A stretch of DNA of 64,000 nucleotides from Selenihalanaerobacter shriftii (GCF_900167185.1 NZ_FUWM01000005.1:1-64000), one strand, 5' to 3'; shown: positions 45,290-53,577, counted from the first letter of the stretch. The notes: generated by a model not told the origin, from the sequence alone. Translations and numbers: made by a program.

Positions 45290-47169
45290 TGAGAAAAAGT
45301 TTAACTTTTATTTTAATATTTGTTTTAGCATTAAATCTGTTAGTAGTGCCAGCTGTATTGGCTAAAGAGAAGGAAGAAAAGCAGGTAGAAAAAGAAGAGG
45401 TAAAGAAGGAAGAAGAGCCGGAAATAAGCTATACTATGGATGAATTAGTAGTTATCGCTTCTAAGCACCCGGAGAGATTATCAGAAACATCGGTGAGTGT
45501 AGAAGTTATTGATGAAGAGGAGATTGAAAAGAAGAATGCTCATAATGTTGCGGATGTTTTGAGAGATGTAGCTGGGGTGAACATTAGAGATAATGGTGGA
45601 ATAAGCGGCCAGAAAACTATTAGTATTCGTGGTTCAAGTGCTGAACAAGTTTTGGTTTTGATTGATGGACAGCCGGTAAATAGTAGACAGAATGGACAGA
45701 TTGATTTGAGTTTATTACCAGTTGATCAAATTGAAAAAATTGAAGTTTTAAAAGGACCTGCTTCTGCTATTTATGGAGCTAATGCTTTAGGTGGAGTAGT
45801 TAATATTACTACTAAAAGTGGTAGTGAGGAACCAGTTACCAAGGTAGACACCAAATTTGGTTCTTTTAAAACCCGTGAAGTGACTTTAACCCATAGAGGG
45901 AGTAAGGAAAATTTAAATTATAATTTAACAATATTAAAGAAAAACTCAGATGGACATCGTGAAAATAGTGAAATAGATCAGTCAAATATTTTTACTAAGT
46001 TTAATTATGAGTTAAATAATAATTCAGACTTAACTATGTCTTTTAAATATGATGATTCTGATAGAGGAGCTCCAGGTACAATAAATTATCCAACTCCAAA
46101 TGCTGAACAATTAGATGAAGATGTTAGTTCTAATTTACAATGGCAAAGACAACTTAATAATATAGATCAAAAATTAAGTGTTTATTATAATGAACATAAA
46201 AGTATTTTTGATAATCCTGATCGGTTTGAGTATAGTAAACATGATACTAAAAGAACAGGTATAACTTTTGATCAAACTAATTATTATGGAGAACATACTT
46301 TAACTTATGGATTGGAACTAAAGAAGAATAAAATTAACAGTACTGATAATGGGAAACATGATAATTTAAATAAGGCATTTTTTATTCAAGATATTTGGGA
46401 CATGAATGATGCCTTGAAGTTTAATTTCGGTGGTCGGTATGATAACCATGAAATGTTTGGTTCCAACTTTAGTCCACGCATGGGAATAGTTTATCAAATT
46501 AGTTCTAAATTGAATTTACATACTTCAGTTGGGAAAGCTTATAGAACACCAACATTTAATGAACTGTACTGGCCTTATCAAGACTTTGGTTCTTGGGGGA
46601 TATATGAAGGGAACCCTGATTTAGACACAGAGTCAATTACAGCTTATGAGACAGGATTAAGATATTTAAATGATAATTTTAAAGGTGAAGTAAATTTATT
46701 TAAAAAGGATGCTGACAATTTAATTAATTGGAATGAAGGTAACGACGGAATTAAGCGACCTTATAATGTTGATGAAGCAGATATAAAAGGAGTTGAATTA
46801 ATTTTAACTAAACAATTAAGTAAAAATATTTTTACTGATTTTAATTATACTTATTTAGATGTTAGAGATGGGAAAGGTCAGCGATTGGATTACAAACCAT
46901 ACCACACAGCTAATATTGGATTGAATTATAATAAAAATGAAGTTAATGTAAGCTTAAGTGGTGAATTTATAGGTAGTAGATATTATAGTGATGGAGATTA
47001 TATATTACCTAGTTATTTTATAGCTGATTTAAAATTAAGCAAATTGTTAACAAAAAATGCAGAAGTGTCACTTGAAATAAATAATTTGTTTGATCGTAAT
47101 TACGAAGTTATAGAAGAATTTTCAATGCCAGGTCGAAATGTAATGATAGAGCTTAGCAGAGAATTTTAA
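45289..47169 (+). CDS. btuB: TonB-dependent outer-membrane receptor, BtuB-like
   Basis: 626 residues. Signal peptide (to about 24), then a charged Lys/Glu stretch, a TonB box-like DELVVIASK near 49, a plug domain (about 60-170, with SIRGSSAEQVLVLIDGQPV and GPASAIYGANALGGVVNI) and a 22-strand-type barrel ending in a terminal Phe (ELSREF), the signal for outer-membrane assembly. It imports corrinoid across an outer membrane. Strong evidence that the organism is diderm. In the riboswitch operon between btuD and tonB. Confidence 0.93.
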   Translation: MRKSLTFILIFVLALNLLVVPAVLAKEKEEKQVEKEEVKKEEEPEISYTMDELVVIASKHPERLSETSVSVEVIDEEEIEKKNAHNVADVLRDVAGVNIRDNGGISGQKTISIRGSSAEQVLVLIDGQPVNSRQNGQIDLSLLPVDQIEKIEVLKGPASAIYGANALGGVVNITTKSGSEEPVTKVDTKFGSFKTREVTLTHRGSKENLNYNLTILKKNSDGHRENSEIDQSNIFTKFNYELNNNSDLTMSFKYDDSDRGAPGTINYPTPNAEQLDEDVSSNLQWQRQLNNIDQKLSVYYNEHKSIFDNPDRFEYSKHDTKRTGITFDQTNYYGEHTLTYGLELKKNKINSTDNGKHDNLNKAFFIQDIWDMNDALKFNFGGRYDNHEMFGSNFSPRMGIVYQISSKLNLHTSVGKAYRTPTFNELYWPYQDFGSWGIYEGNPDLDTESITAYETGLRYLNDNFKGEVNLFKKDADNLINWNEGNDGIKRPYNVDEADIKGVELILTKQLSKNIFTDFNYTYLDVRDGKGQRLDYKPYHTANIGLNYNKNEVNVSLSGEFIGSRYYSDGDYILPSYFIADLKLSKLLTKNAEVSLEINNLFDRNYEVIEEFSMPGRNVMIELSREF

Positions 47170-47203
47170 TCTAAAATAATTAAAAGAATGGAGGGTTATT
47201 ACA

Positions 47204-48238
47204 ATGAATCTAATCAAGAAAACAAAAGAGTTCATAACACCTTTAAAAGTAGCTTTTATAATAGCATTAGGGTTACATGTAGTTCTATTTAATCTATTCC
47301 CTTACTTAATTAAGTCCAATGGGCTAAAACAAAATAAGAAGGACTTTGTCCAAAAAGTAAGGTTTAGTATGGCTACAGCTAGTGCTCAAAGTAATAACCC
47401 TTCATCTAATAAGAAAGAGACTACGAAGAAAGTAGCTAATAAAAAAGAAGAGCCAAAACCAAAGAAAGAACCTAAACCGAAAAAGAAACCTAATCCAAAA
47501 GAAAATAAAGTGCAAAACAAGAAGGTTAAGAAAGCAGTGAAGAAAGATCCAAAGAAGAAGCAAATACAGAAGAAACCTAAAAAAGAGATAGATAAAGTAA
47601 AGAAGAAAGAAGAACCAAAGGTTAAAAAAGTCAAAAAGAATAAACCAAAGCCTAAACCAAAACCGAATCCTAAAAAGGAAGAGGTAGAAAAAATAGTTAA
47701 AAAAGAAAAAGAGAAGGTTGAAGAAAAAGTAATAAAGGAAGTCAAGAAAGAAGAAGTTAAAGAATCTGAGCAGAAAGTAGTTAAGAAAGAAGTTGAAGAG
47801 AAACCTAAAGAAGAGCCTAAAGAGAAAGAAGAACCTAAGGAAAAGGTTGAGGCTGAAAAACCAAAAGAGGAAGAGGTTGAAAATGAACCTAAACCTAAAA
47901 AACAGACCGTAAGTAAGCCTTCTAAAAGAAGAATAGACTTAACTAATGGTAAGGTTAAACCAGGGGTGATTCCTCCATCATTAGTTAAACAGGAGCGTCC
48001 TATGTATCCTGAAATGATGCGAAGACGAGGAATTGAGGGTAAGGTAGTTTTAAAAGTGTTAATAGATTATCAAGGTAAAGTAGAAAGAATTAAAGTGAAG
48101 CAGTCTTCTGGATATCAACAGTTAGATCTAGCAGCAAAGAAAGCAGTTCAAAGTTGGCGATTTAATTCTGCTCAAGTAGATAATCAGAGAGTAGAAAGCT
48201 GGGTATTAATCCCTATTAACTTTAGATTAAGAGCTTAG
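47204..48238 (+). CDS. tonB: energy transducer TonB
   Basis: 344 residues: N-terminal membrane helix (about 16-36), a very long Lys/Pro/Glu linker (about 65-240, with many EPKPKK-like units), and a C-terminal TonB domain (about 255-344, QERPMYPEMMRRRGIEGKV). The first half of the linker is mostly basic and the second half mixes Lys with Glu. It couples the proton gradient, through ExbBD, to the receptor encoded upstream. A linker of about 175 residues could cross a wide periplasm. Confidence 0.94.
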   Translation: MNLIKKTKEFITPLKVAFIIALGLHVVLFNLFPYLIKSNGLKQNKKDFVQKVRFSMATASAQSNNPSSNKKETTKKVANKKEEPKPKKEPKPKKKPNPKENKVQNKKVKKAVKKDPKKKQIQKKPKKEIDKVKKKEEPKVKKVKKNKPKPKPKPNPKKEEVEKIVKKEKEKVEEKVIKEVKKEEVKESEQKVVKKEVEEKPKEEPKEKEEPKEKVEAEKPKEEEVENEPKPKKQTVSKPSKRRIDLTNGKVKPGVIPPSLVKQERPMYPEMMRRRGIEGKVVLKVLIDYQGKVERIKVKQSSGYQQLDLAAKKAVQSWRFNSAQVDNQRVESWVLIPINFRLRA

Positions 48239-48252
48239 AGAGGTGGTAGAAT

Positions 48253-48870
48253 ATGCAATACTTATTAGCTAAAGGTGGATTAATAATATATCCGCTACTA
48301 TTATGTTCACTAGTAGTAGTAACAATTGCACTTGAAAGGTTATATAGATTTTCTAAGATTTCTAATGAGTTATCTGATAATTTGATGGATAAAATTAAGC
48401 AGAATATAAAGAATAAAAACATTAAAGATGCTGTTAAAGTCACTGAAGAAGTTAGAGGACCAATTGGAAATATTCTAAAGAAAGGAATACTGAATATAGA
48501 TAAATCACCTCAAGAGATGGAAGAACAAATGGCTGAGGCTAAACTAGAAGAGTTTCCTAAGTTAGAGAAGCATTTAGGACTTTTAAGTTTTATCGGTAAG
48601 ATTAGTCCTTCATTAGGATTATTAGGAACAGTAACAGGAATGATTAAGACATTTCAAGTTCTATCTATGAATGGAGAGCCTCAACAATTAGCTGGAGGAA
48701 TTTCTGAAGCATTAACTACAACGGCGACTGGATTGGTTATTTCGATTCCAGCCTTAGGGGCCTATTATTACTTTACTAATAAACTACAAAATATAGTTAT
48801 CCATGCAGAAAAGCGAGAGAAAGAGTTAATCAACCATATTAAAGAGGTAGGGACTACCAATGAAGTATAA
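48253..48870 (+). CDS. exbB: TonB-system proton channel ExbB
   Basis: 205 residues, MotA/TolQ/ExbB family with three membrane helices (about 8-28, 112-135, 148-172). Motif LGLLGTVTGMIKTF and GISEALTTTATGLVISIPALG are diagnostic. Forms the pentameric channel around ExbD. AGAGAGGTGG precedes the ATG. Its end overlaps exbD by 11 bases. Confidence 0.95.
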   Translation: MQYLLAKGGLIIYPLLLCSLVVVTIALERLYRFSKISNELSDNLMDKIKQNIKNKNIKDAVKVTEEVRGPIGNILKKGILNIDKSPQEMEEQMAEAKLEEFPKLEKHLGLLSFIGKISPSLGLLGTVTGMIKTFQVLSMNGEPQQLAGGISEALTTTATGLVISIPALGAYYYFTNKLQNIVIHAEKREKELINHIKEVGTTNEV

Positions 48871-49264
48871 AGTTAAAAAAGATGATTTAGAAGTAAATTT
48901 AGCTCCTATGATTGACGTAGTATTTCTTTTGCTTATCTTTTTCATGGTAGCATCTACTTTGAATTTAAGAGAAGTAAAGTCTAATATTCAACTGCCAGAT
49001 ACTAAGGTGGTTGAAACTAAAAAGGAGACAGAGATTAATCTTTCAATTACTAAGGATGGCCAGATATATTTAGGTAAGGCTGAAGTTAGTTTAGAAGAAC
49101 TAGAGAATAGATTAAAAAGTAGATTTAATCAGGCTAACAAAAATAATCTTACTATTTTTGCTGATAAAGAGGTTCCTTTTCAGAAAGTAGTTAAGGTAAT
49201 GGATGTAGCCAAAAGATTAAAGGTTAGTAATTTAAGCTTTGCATTACATAGGACTAATAATTAA
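48860..49264 (+). CDS. exbD: TonB-system protein ExbD
   Basis: 134 residues. One membrane helix (about 15-35) preceded by VNLAPMIDVVFLLLIFFM, where the Asp is the proton-carrying residue. C-terminal periplasmic domain contacts TonB. Last intact gene of the cobalamin uptake operon. Confidence 0.95.
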   Translation: MKYKVKKDDLEVNLAPMIDVVFLLLIFFMVASTLNLREVKSNIQLPDTKVVETKKETEINLSITKDGQIYLGKAEVSLEELENRLKSRFNQANKNNLTIFADKEVPFQKVVKVMDVAKRLKVSNLSFALHRTNN

Positions 49265-49551
49265 GGGAAAGAAGATTAGTGTTAATATCTACAACACCAT
49301 TGGGAGATTCTATTTATCTTTAAATGGAGGTTATCGAGAGGACTTAACAGCTTCTACTTATAAAGAGCATTTAAGTTAACTGATGCAGGTAATCATTCTA
49401 AATTAGGAGTAGTTAGTTCACTCTATATTCATCTTATGGATCAATTTAGATGGAGATTACTAAGTAAAGAAGAAGTTGAATTAGAAGCTATTTTACTATT
49501 AGAGAATCTTCAAAGATATTTTATATTTAGAAAATTCAAACAATTAACTTG
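49265..49551 (+). pseudogene. frameshifted gene remnant, unknown family
   Basis: Two adjoining frames read like one protein. The first ends KEHLS-stop at 49379 and contains SVNIYNTIGRFYLSLNGGY. The second resumes near 49364 as FKLTDAGNHSKLGVV, continues through SLYIHLMDQFRWRLLSKEE and stops at about 49551. One frameshift near 49360-49380 would join them. There is no start codon with a ribosome binding site. Composition and codon use look coding. I do not recognise the family. Confidence 0.5.
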
Positions 49552-49609
49552 ACTAATAGGTATAATTAATATATAATTATATTAATTCACAATTAAATAT
49601 GAATTTATA

Positions 49610-49779
49610 TTTTAGGTTTAATAGAAATCTCACTGTTAATTAAAAGGGAAGAACGGTGTAAATCCGTCACGGTCCCACCACTGTAACTAGTAGATTTAAT
49701 TTATTATACCACTTAGATTATTATCTAGGGAAGGCTGCTTTTAATCTTAAACTAGGAGTCAGGAGACCTGCCTAAAGTA
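49610..49779 (+). promoter_or_regulatory. cobalamin riboswitch 3, no gene behind it
   Basis: Contains AAAAGGGAAG, CACGGTCCCACCACTGTAA, TAGGGAAGG and GAGTCAGGAGACCTGCC, with P1 TTTAGG (49611) paired to CCTAAA (49773). CCCGCCAC is CCCACCAC here. Its terminator is at 49830-49859, and no open frame lies between that and a second terminator at 49919. Confidence 0.9.
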
Positions 49780-49829
49780 TTAGTAATATTACTCACGAGG
49801 ATGGGGATATTTATTGAGTAATATAACCC

Positions 49830-49859
49830 TCCTTTCTCTAATGAGAGAAGGGATTTTTT
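49830..49859 (+). terminator. riboswitch 3 terminator
   Basis: CCTTTCTCT/AGAGAAGGG stem (one G-T pair) followed by ATTTTTT. A preceding hairpin (ATATTACTCA/TGAGTAATAT, about 49788-49824) may be part of the switch. Confidence 0.82.
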
Positions 49860-49918
49860 AAGTTATAAGTAAGCACTTTATTTCTAATCATGTTAAACCC
49901 ATAATATTAATTCATTTT

Positions 49919-49957
49919 AACCTCAATCTTATTTATAAGGTTGAGGTTCTTTTTTTG
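49919..49957 (+). terminator. second terminator after riboswitch 3
   Basis: A perfect 12-bp stem AACCTCAATCTT/AAGGTTGAGGTT with a 6-base loop is followed by CTTTTTTT. It would end any transcript that escapes the riboswitch terminator, giving an RNA of about 350 bases with no protein product. Confidence 0.92.
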
Positions 49958-50014
49958 TGATTAATAAAAATATTAAGTGAAATAACAAAAAAACAAATTA
50001 TATAAAGGTATTTA

Positions 50015-50070
50015 TTAACATTTAAAGAATATAGTGTATATAATGTCACAAATAATATATTTGTGCTACT
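50015..50070 (+). promoter_or_regulatory. promoter-operator module C (flavin reductase-trmO)
   Basis: TTAACA 50015-50020, 18-base spacer with AAAGAATAT, TATAAT 50039-50044. Downstream, CACAAAT and ATTTGTG form an inverted repeat, and GTGCTAC at 50063 matches the GTGTTAC element of modules A and B in position. Confidence 0.65.
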
Positions 50071-50103
50071 GCTTTATCTGAATAATCTTAAGGAGGAGTG
50101 ATT

Positions 50104-50451
50104 ATGAAATTAGAACTAAATGATTTTCAAAATCTTTTACCAGTACCTTTAACTGTAATTACAACAATAGATACAGACGAAATTCCAAATGCAGCACCTT
50201 ATGGATGTGTAATGTCGGTTCTAAAATCATTAGATATTATTGCTCTTGCTTCTGCTATACCTAGAGATACTTTACAGAATATTAGAGAGACTAGAGAGTT
50301 TGTAATTAACGTTATGGGTGAACCATCTTTACAAAAGACCATGCAATGTGCTAAAGATTATGCATCAGAAGTTAATGAATTAGAAGAAACTGATCTTAGT
50401 ACAATAAGATCAAATTTAGTTAAACCACTAAAAGAAAGAGAGAGTGATTAA
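50104..50451 (+). CDS. short flavin reductase-like protein
   Basis: 115 residues from ATG 50104, set by AAGGAGG at 50090-50096 (GTG 50098 lies too close). It matches the first part of the FMN-binding flavin reductase/flavoredoxin fold: PVPLTVITTIDTDEIPNAAPYG, then FVINVMGEP. Family members are usually 160-200 residues; this one stops near where the KPxxIxE segment begins (LVKPLKERESD). It may be truncated and inactive, or a short form. Confidence 0.7.
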   Translation: MKLELNDFQNLLPVPLTVITTIDTDEIPNAAPYGCVMSVLKSLDIIALASAIPRDTLQNIRETREFVINVMGEPSLQKTMQCAKDYASEVNELEETDLSTIRSNLVKPLKERESD

Positions 50452-50452
50452 A

Positions 50453-50884
50453 ATGTCTAAATTTAATTTTATTGGGATGGTTCGTAGTAAATTTAAAGAA
50501 CCTATTGATCCTAAAGAAATGAGAAAAGAAGAAAGTACTATTGTGATTAATCCTAAATATGTGGAAGGATTAGATGGTATTGCAGAGAATGATTATTTAC
50601 AAATACTCTTTTATTTTCATCTTTCAGAAGGATATGAACTTAAAGGGGCAAGGAGTTATGGTAAGCCAAGAGGAGTTTTTGCTTCACGTAGTTCTAGAAG
50701 GCCAAGCCCGATTGGAGTTACTACGGTGGAATTGTTAGAAAGAAGAGATAATGAATTAGTCGTAAAAGGGTTAGATGCTATAGATGGAACTCCGATTTTA
50801 GATATTAAACCTTATACTGCAATTATGGATGATGCCCAAAAGAATATTGAGGAAGAACTCAAAAAAAATCCTAAAACTACCTGA
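50453..50884 (+). CDS. trmO: tRNA m6t6A37 methyltransferase TrmO/TsaA-like
   Basis: 143 residues from ATG 50453, one base after the flavin reductase stop (GTG 50444 is an alternative). TsaA beta-barrel: FNFIGMVRSKFKEP at the start, FHLSEGYELKG, then KPRGVFASRSSRRPSPIGVTTVELL, the SAM-binding core, and GTPILDIKPY. E. coli TrmO methylates t6A37 in tRNA-Thr. An A8 run at 50863-50870 lies near the C-terminus; one base less would give a longer tail reading KLPEYVPVFEDKL. Confidence 0.85.
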   Translation: MSKFNFIGMVRSKFKEPIDPKEMRKEESTIVINPKYVEGLDGIAENDYLQILFYFHLSEGYELKGARSYGKPRGVFASRSSRRPSPIGVTTVELLERRDNELVVKGLDAIDGTPILDIKPYTAIMDDAQKNIEEELKKNPKTT

Positions 50885-50923
50885 ATATGTTCCTGTTTTT
50901 GAAGATAAACTCATGATCTTATT

Positions 50924-50963
50924 AACCATAGTAGTCAATACGTATTGACTACTATGGTTTTTT
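50924..50963 (+). terminator. terminator after trmO
   Basis: A perfect palindrome (AACCATAGTAGTCAATA and its complement) followed by TTTTT. Symmetric, so it could also work on the other strand. Confidence 0.92.
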
Positions 50964-51112
50964 GATTTTGAATGTAGATGGTTATGGAGTTTAGAGGAGA
51001 ATACAGAAATATAAAGTAATAAAATGAAGGAATAGTTTGAAAAATGTTGAAATAGTAATTATGAACTATATGTACTAAATTATAATTTAATGTGATATAG
51101 GAGGACTTTTAA

Positions 51113-52690
51113 ATGAGTACCCGTTTTTCTTTGAGGTTCAAAATAATGGTTTTAGTAATACTAATTTTAAATTTAGTATTACTTTTGGTAGGAACTATTA
51201 TAATCGACCATATGCGTGATTTAGAAATTAATCAATTAAAAAAGAATGCTATGGATATAGCTCAATCAGTTGCTAGAATCCCTAGTATAGCGAATAGTAT
51301 AGGATTAGAACGAAATATAAGTGATATTCAATCGATTGCTGAAAAAATCAGAAAAAATACTCAGGCAGACTTTGTTGTAGTTATGGGGATGGACGGAATT
51401 CGTTATTCACATCCAAAAAAAGATAGATTGGGGGAGCATTTTGTAGGAGGAGATGAATTAAGAGTTTTAAATAAAGGAGAGTCTTATATCTCCCAAGCAG
51501 TGGGCACTTTAGGTCCTTCTATTAGAGCCTTTGTACCTATAAAGCGAGGAGATAGACAAGTAGGAGCGGTAGCAGTAGGGATTTTATTGAAGGATATTGA
51601 AAAACGAATAGGTGCTATTTCTAAATCTATTTATATTGCTTTATTATTTGGAGATATATTAGGAATAATAGGTTCAATTTTATTAGCTAATAACGTAAAG
51701 AAGAGCATTTTTGGTTTAGAACCTATAGAGATTGCTAAACTTTTACAAGAAAAGAATGCCATAATTGATTCTATAAAGGAAGGTATTATAGCTATAGATA
51801 AAGATGAACAGATAACTTTAGCTAATAGAGAAGCGAAGAGTATTTTAAATTATGATGCAGAATTGCATGGGAGTAAAATTACTAAAGTAATTACGAGCAC
51901 TAAGTTACCGAGATTATTAGTGACCGGAGAGCCAGAGTTTAATCAAGAGCAAATTATCAATGATACGATTATTTTAACTAATCGAGTACCTATTATCATT
52001 GAAGACGAAGTAGTCGGAGCAGTAGCATCTTTTAATAAGAAAACAGAGGTTCAAAGGTTAGCTAAAGAATTAACCGGAGTAAAGAAGTTTGTTGACGCTT
52101 TAAGGAGTCAGAATCATGAATTTATGAATCATCTTCATACCATATCAGGTTTAATTCAGTTAGGAGAGTATGATAGTGCACTTAGTGTAATATCAAAAGT
52201 TACACATGCTAAACAAGAATTTACTACATTCGTAATGAAAAGGATTAAATTAAATGAAATTGCTGGGCTTTTATTAGGTAAATTTGATCGAGCTAATGAA
52301 TTGAATATAGATTTTAAAATAGCTCCAAATAGTAATTTATCACAGGCTTCATCTTCAAATGTCAAAGAAAGATTAATTACTATTATTGGTAATTTGCTTG
52401 AAAATGCTATGGATAGTTTAGACTGCAATAATATTAAAAATAAAAAAGTTAGGTTAGGAATTTTTGAAGAAGAAGAGTCTTTACAAGTTGTAGTTAGAGA
52501 TTCTGGTATAGGAATTCCTGTAGAATTGCAGACTAAAATATTTAATCGTGGATTTTCTACTAAGGAAGGAGACTCTCAAGGCATAGGATTGGACCTAGTT
52601 AAGAGAAATGTAGATATTTTAGGAGGTGATATTGAACTAAATTCCGAGCAGGGAGTAGGGAGCGAATTTATAATAACTATTCCTTATTAA
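51113..52690 (+). CDS. DcuS/CitA-type sensor histidine kinase
   Basis: 525 residues: membrane helix about 11-31, periplasmic PDC sensor domain (about 35-170, with GIRYSHPKKDRLGEHFVGGD and SIRAFVPI), second helix about 173-192, cytoplasmic PAS domain (about 215-320), DHp with His in QNHEFMNHLHTISGLIQLG, and an ATPase domain with NLLENAMD and GIGLDLVKRN. PDC sensors of this type bind citrate, malate, fumarate or related acids. It is followed by its regulator and by dicarboxylate genes, so it should sense their substrate. Confidence 0.92.
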   Translation: MSTRFSLRFKIMVLVILILNLVLLLVGTIIIDHMRDLEINQLKKNAMDIAQSVARIPSIANSIGLERNISDIQSIAEKIRKNTQADFVVVMGMDGIRYSHPKKDRLGEHFVGGDELRVLNKGESYISQAVGTLGPSIRAFVPIKRGDRQVGAVAVGILLKDIEKRIGAISKSIYIALLFGDILGIIGSILLANNVKKSIFGLEPIEIAKLLQEKNAIIDSIKEGIIAIDKDEQITLANREAKSILNYDAELHGSKITKVITSTKLPRLLVTGEPEFNQEQIINDTIILTNRVPIIIEDEVVGAVASFNKKTEVQRLAKELTGVKKFVDALRSQNHEFMNHLHTISGLIQLGEYDSALSVISKVTHAKQEFTTFVMKRIKLNEIAGLLLGKFDRANELNIDFKIAPNSNLSQASSSNVKERLITIIGNLLENAMDSLDCNNIKNKKVRLGIFEEEESLQVVVRDSGIGIPVELQTKIFNRGFSTKEGDSQGIGLDLVKRNVDILGGDIELNSEQGVGSEFIITIPY

Positions 52691-52711
52691 TTAATAGAGG
52701 AGTGGTACTAA

Positions 52712-53470
52712 TTGCAAGAAGAAATAAAAGTTATAGTGATTGATGATGATCCTATGGTTTCACATCTTAATCGCAAATATACTGAAAAAGTTGTAGGATT
52801 TAAGGTGATAAATGAAGTCAATATTGATAATAATATGATAATTAATCAAGATGATTTAAAAGAGGCAGATTTGTTGTTATTAGATATTTATTTACCTGGC
52901 CAAAATGGAATTGATATTTTAAAAAATATTAGAGAGTCTAATCATAACAAAGATGTAATTATAATTAGTGCTTCTAAAGAACCCCAACATATTAGTGAGG
53001 CTATGCAGTGGGGAGTGGTTGACTATTTGATTAAACCATTTACTTTTGACAGGTTTAAAAAATCATTACATGAGTATAAAAAAAGAAAAAATAGTTTAGC
53101 AACCGAGGATGGTTTAGACCAAAAGACAATTGACTCGTTAATGGGTAAGGATGAAAATGTTAATGGGACAATTGATTCAATAGATGACGAATATTTTGAT
53201 AAGAAAAGAGATAAAAATACGAGGGAGAAAGAAAGCTTTATAAGAGATTTACCTAAAGGATTGAATGATGTGACATTAAATAATATAAAAGATTTCATGA
53301 GAAAAGAAGGAGAGAAATTTTCTACAAAAGACATTGCTAAGAATTTAGGATTAGCTAGAGTTACTGGACAACGTTATTTAAAGTATATGGCCGATGAAGG
53401 AATAGTAGAAATTCTTCGAGAGTATGGAGGAGTAGGTAGGCCAAAACATTATTATAAATTGACTGAATGA
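52712..53470 (+). CDS. DcuR/CitB-type response regulator
   Basis: 252 residues. Receiver domain with D11-D12-D13 and phosphoacceptor D58 (LLLLDIYLPG). An unusually long polar linker (about 120-185) leads to a C-terminal helix-turn-helix (KDIAKNLGLARVTGQRYLKYM) typical of CitB-like regulators. TTG start with AGAGGAGTGG upstream. It probably activates the malic enzyme operon that starts 130 bases downstream after a terminator. Confidence 0.92.
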   Translation: MQEEIKVIVIDDDPMVSHLNRKYTEKVVGFKVINEVNIDNNMIINQDDLKEADLLLLDIYLPGQNGIDILKNIRESNHNKDVIIISASKEPQHISEAMQWGVVDYLIKPFTFDRFKKSLHEYKKRKNSLATEDGLDQKTIDSLMGKDENVNGTIDSIDDEYFDKKRDKNTREKESFIRDLPKGLNDVTLNNIKDFMRKEGEKFSTKDIAKNLGLARVTGQRYLKYMADEGIVEILREYGGVGRPKHYYKLTE

Positions 53471-53497
53471 ATCAGGAATTCCCTGATTCATTTTTTA
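53468..53497 (+). terminator. terminator after the two-component pair
   Basis: TGAATCAGG/CCTGATTCA stem with a short loop followed by TTTTTTATTT. Confidence 0.92.
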
Positions 53498-53540
53498 TTT
53501 TTAAATTTTTTTGATCTTTTTGAACATTATGTACTTTTAC

Positions 53541-53577
53541 TTGTTATTTGAAGTTTCTTTTTTTATACTTATAACAA
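53541..53577 (+). promoter_or_regulatory. promoter of the dicarboxylate operon with flanking inverted repeat
   Basis: TTGTTA 53541-53546 and TATACT 53564-53569 are 17 bases apart. TTGTTAT (53541-53547) and ATAACAA (53571-53577) form a perfect 7-bp inverted repeat that embraces the core promoter, a layout suited to a repressor or a bound dimer. Confidence 0.6.

Noticed and set aside
47440-47700. Tandem repeat or CRISPR-like periodicity in tonB
   Set aside because: The repetition comes from Lys/Pro-rich codons in a translated linker. There are no regular spacers or cas genes.
47386-47745. 119-codon - strand frame rich in Phe, Leu and Ser, looking like a membrane protein
   Set aside because: It is the complement of the Lys/Glu/Pro repeats of the TonB linker; AAR codons read as TTY on the other strand.
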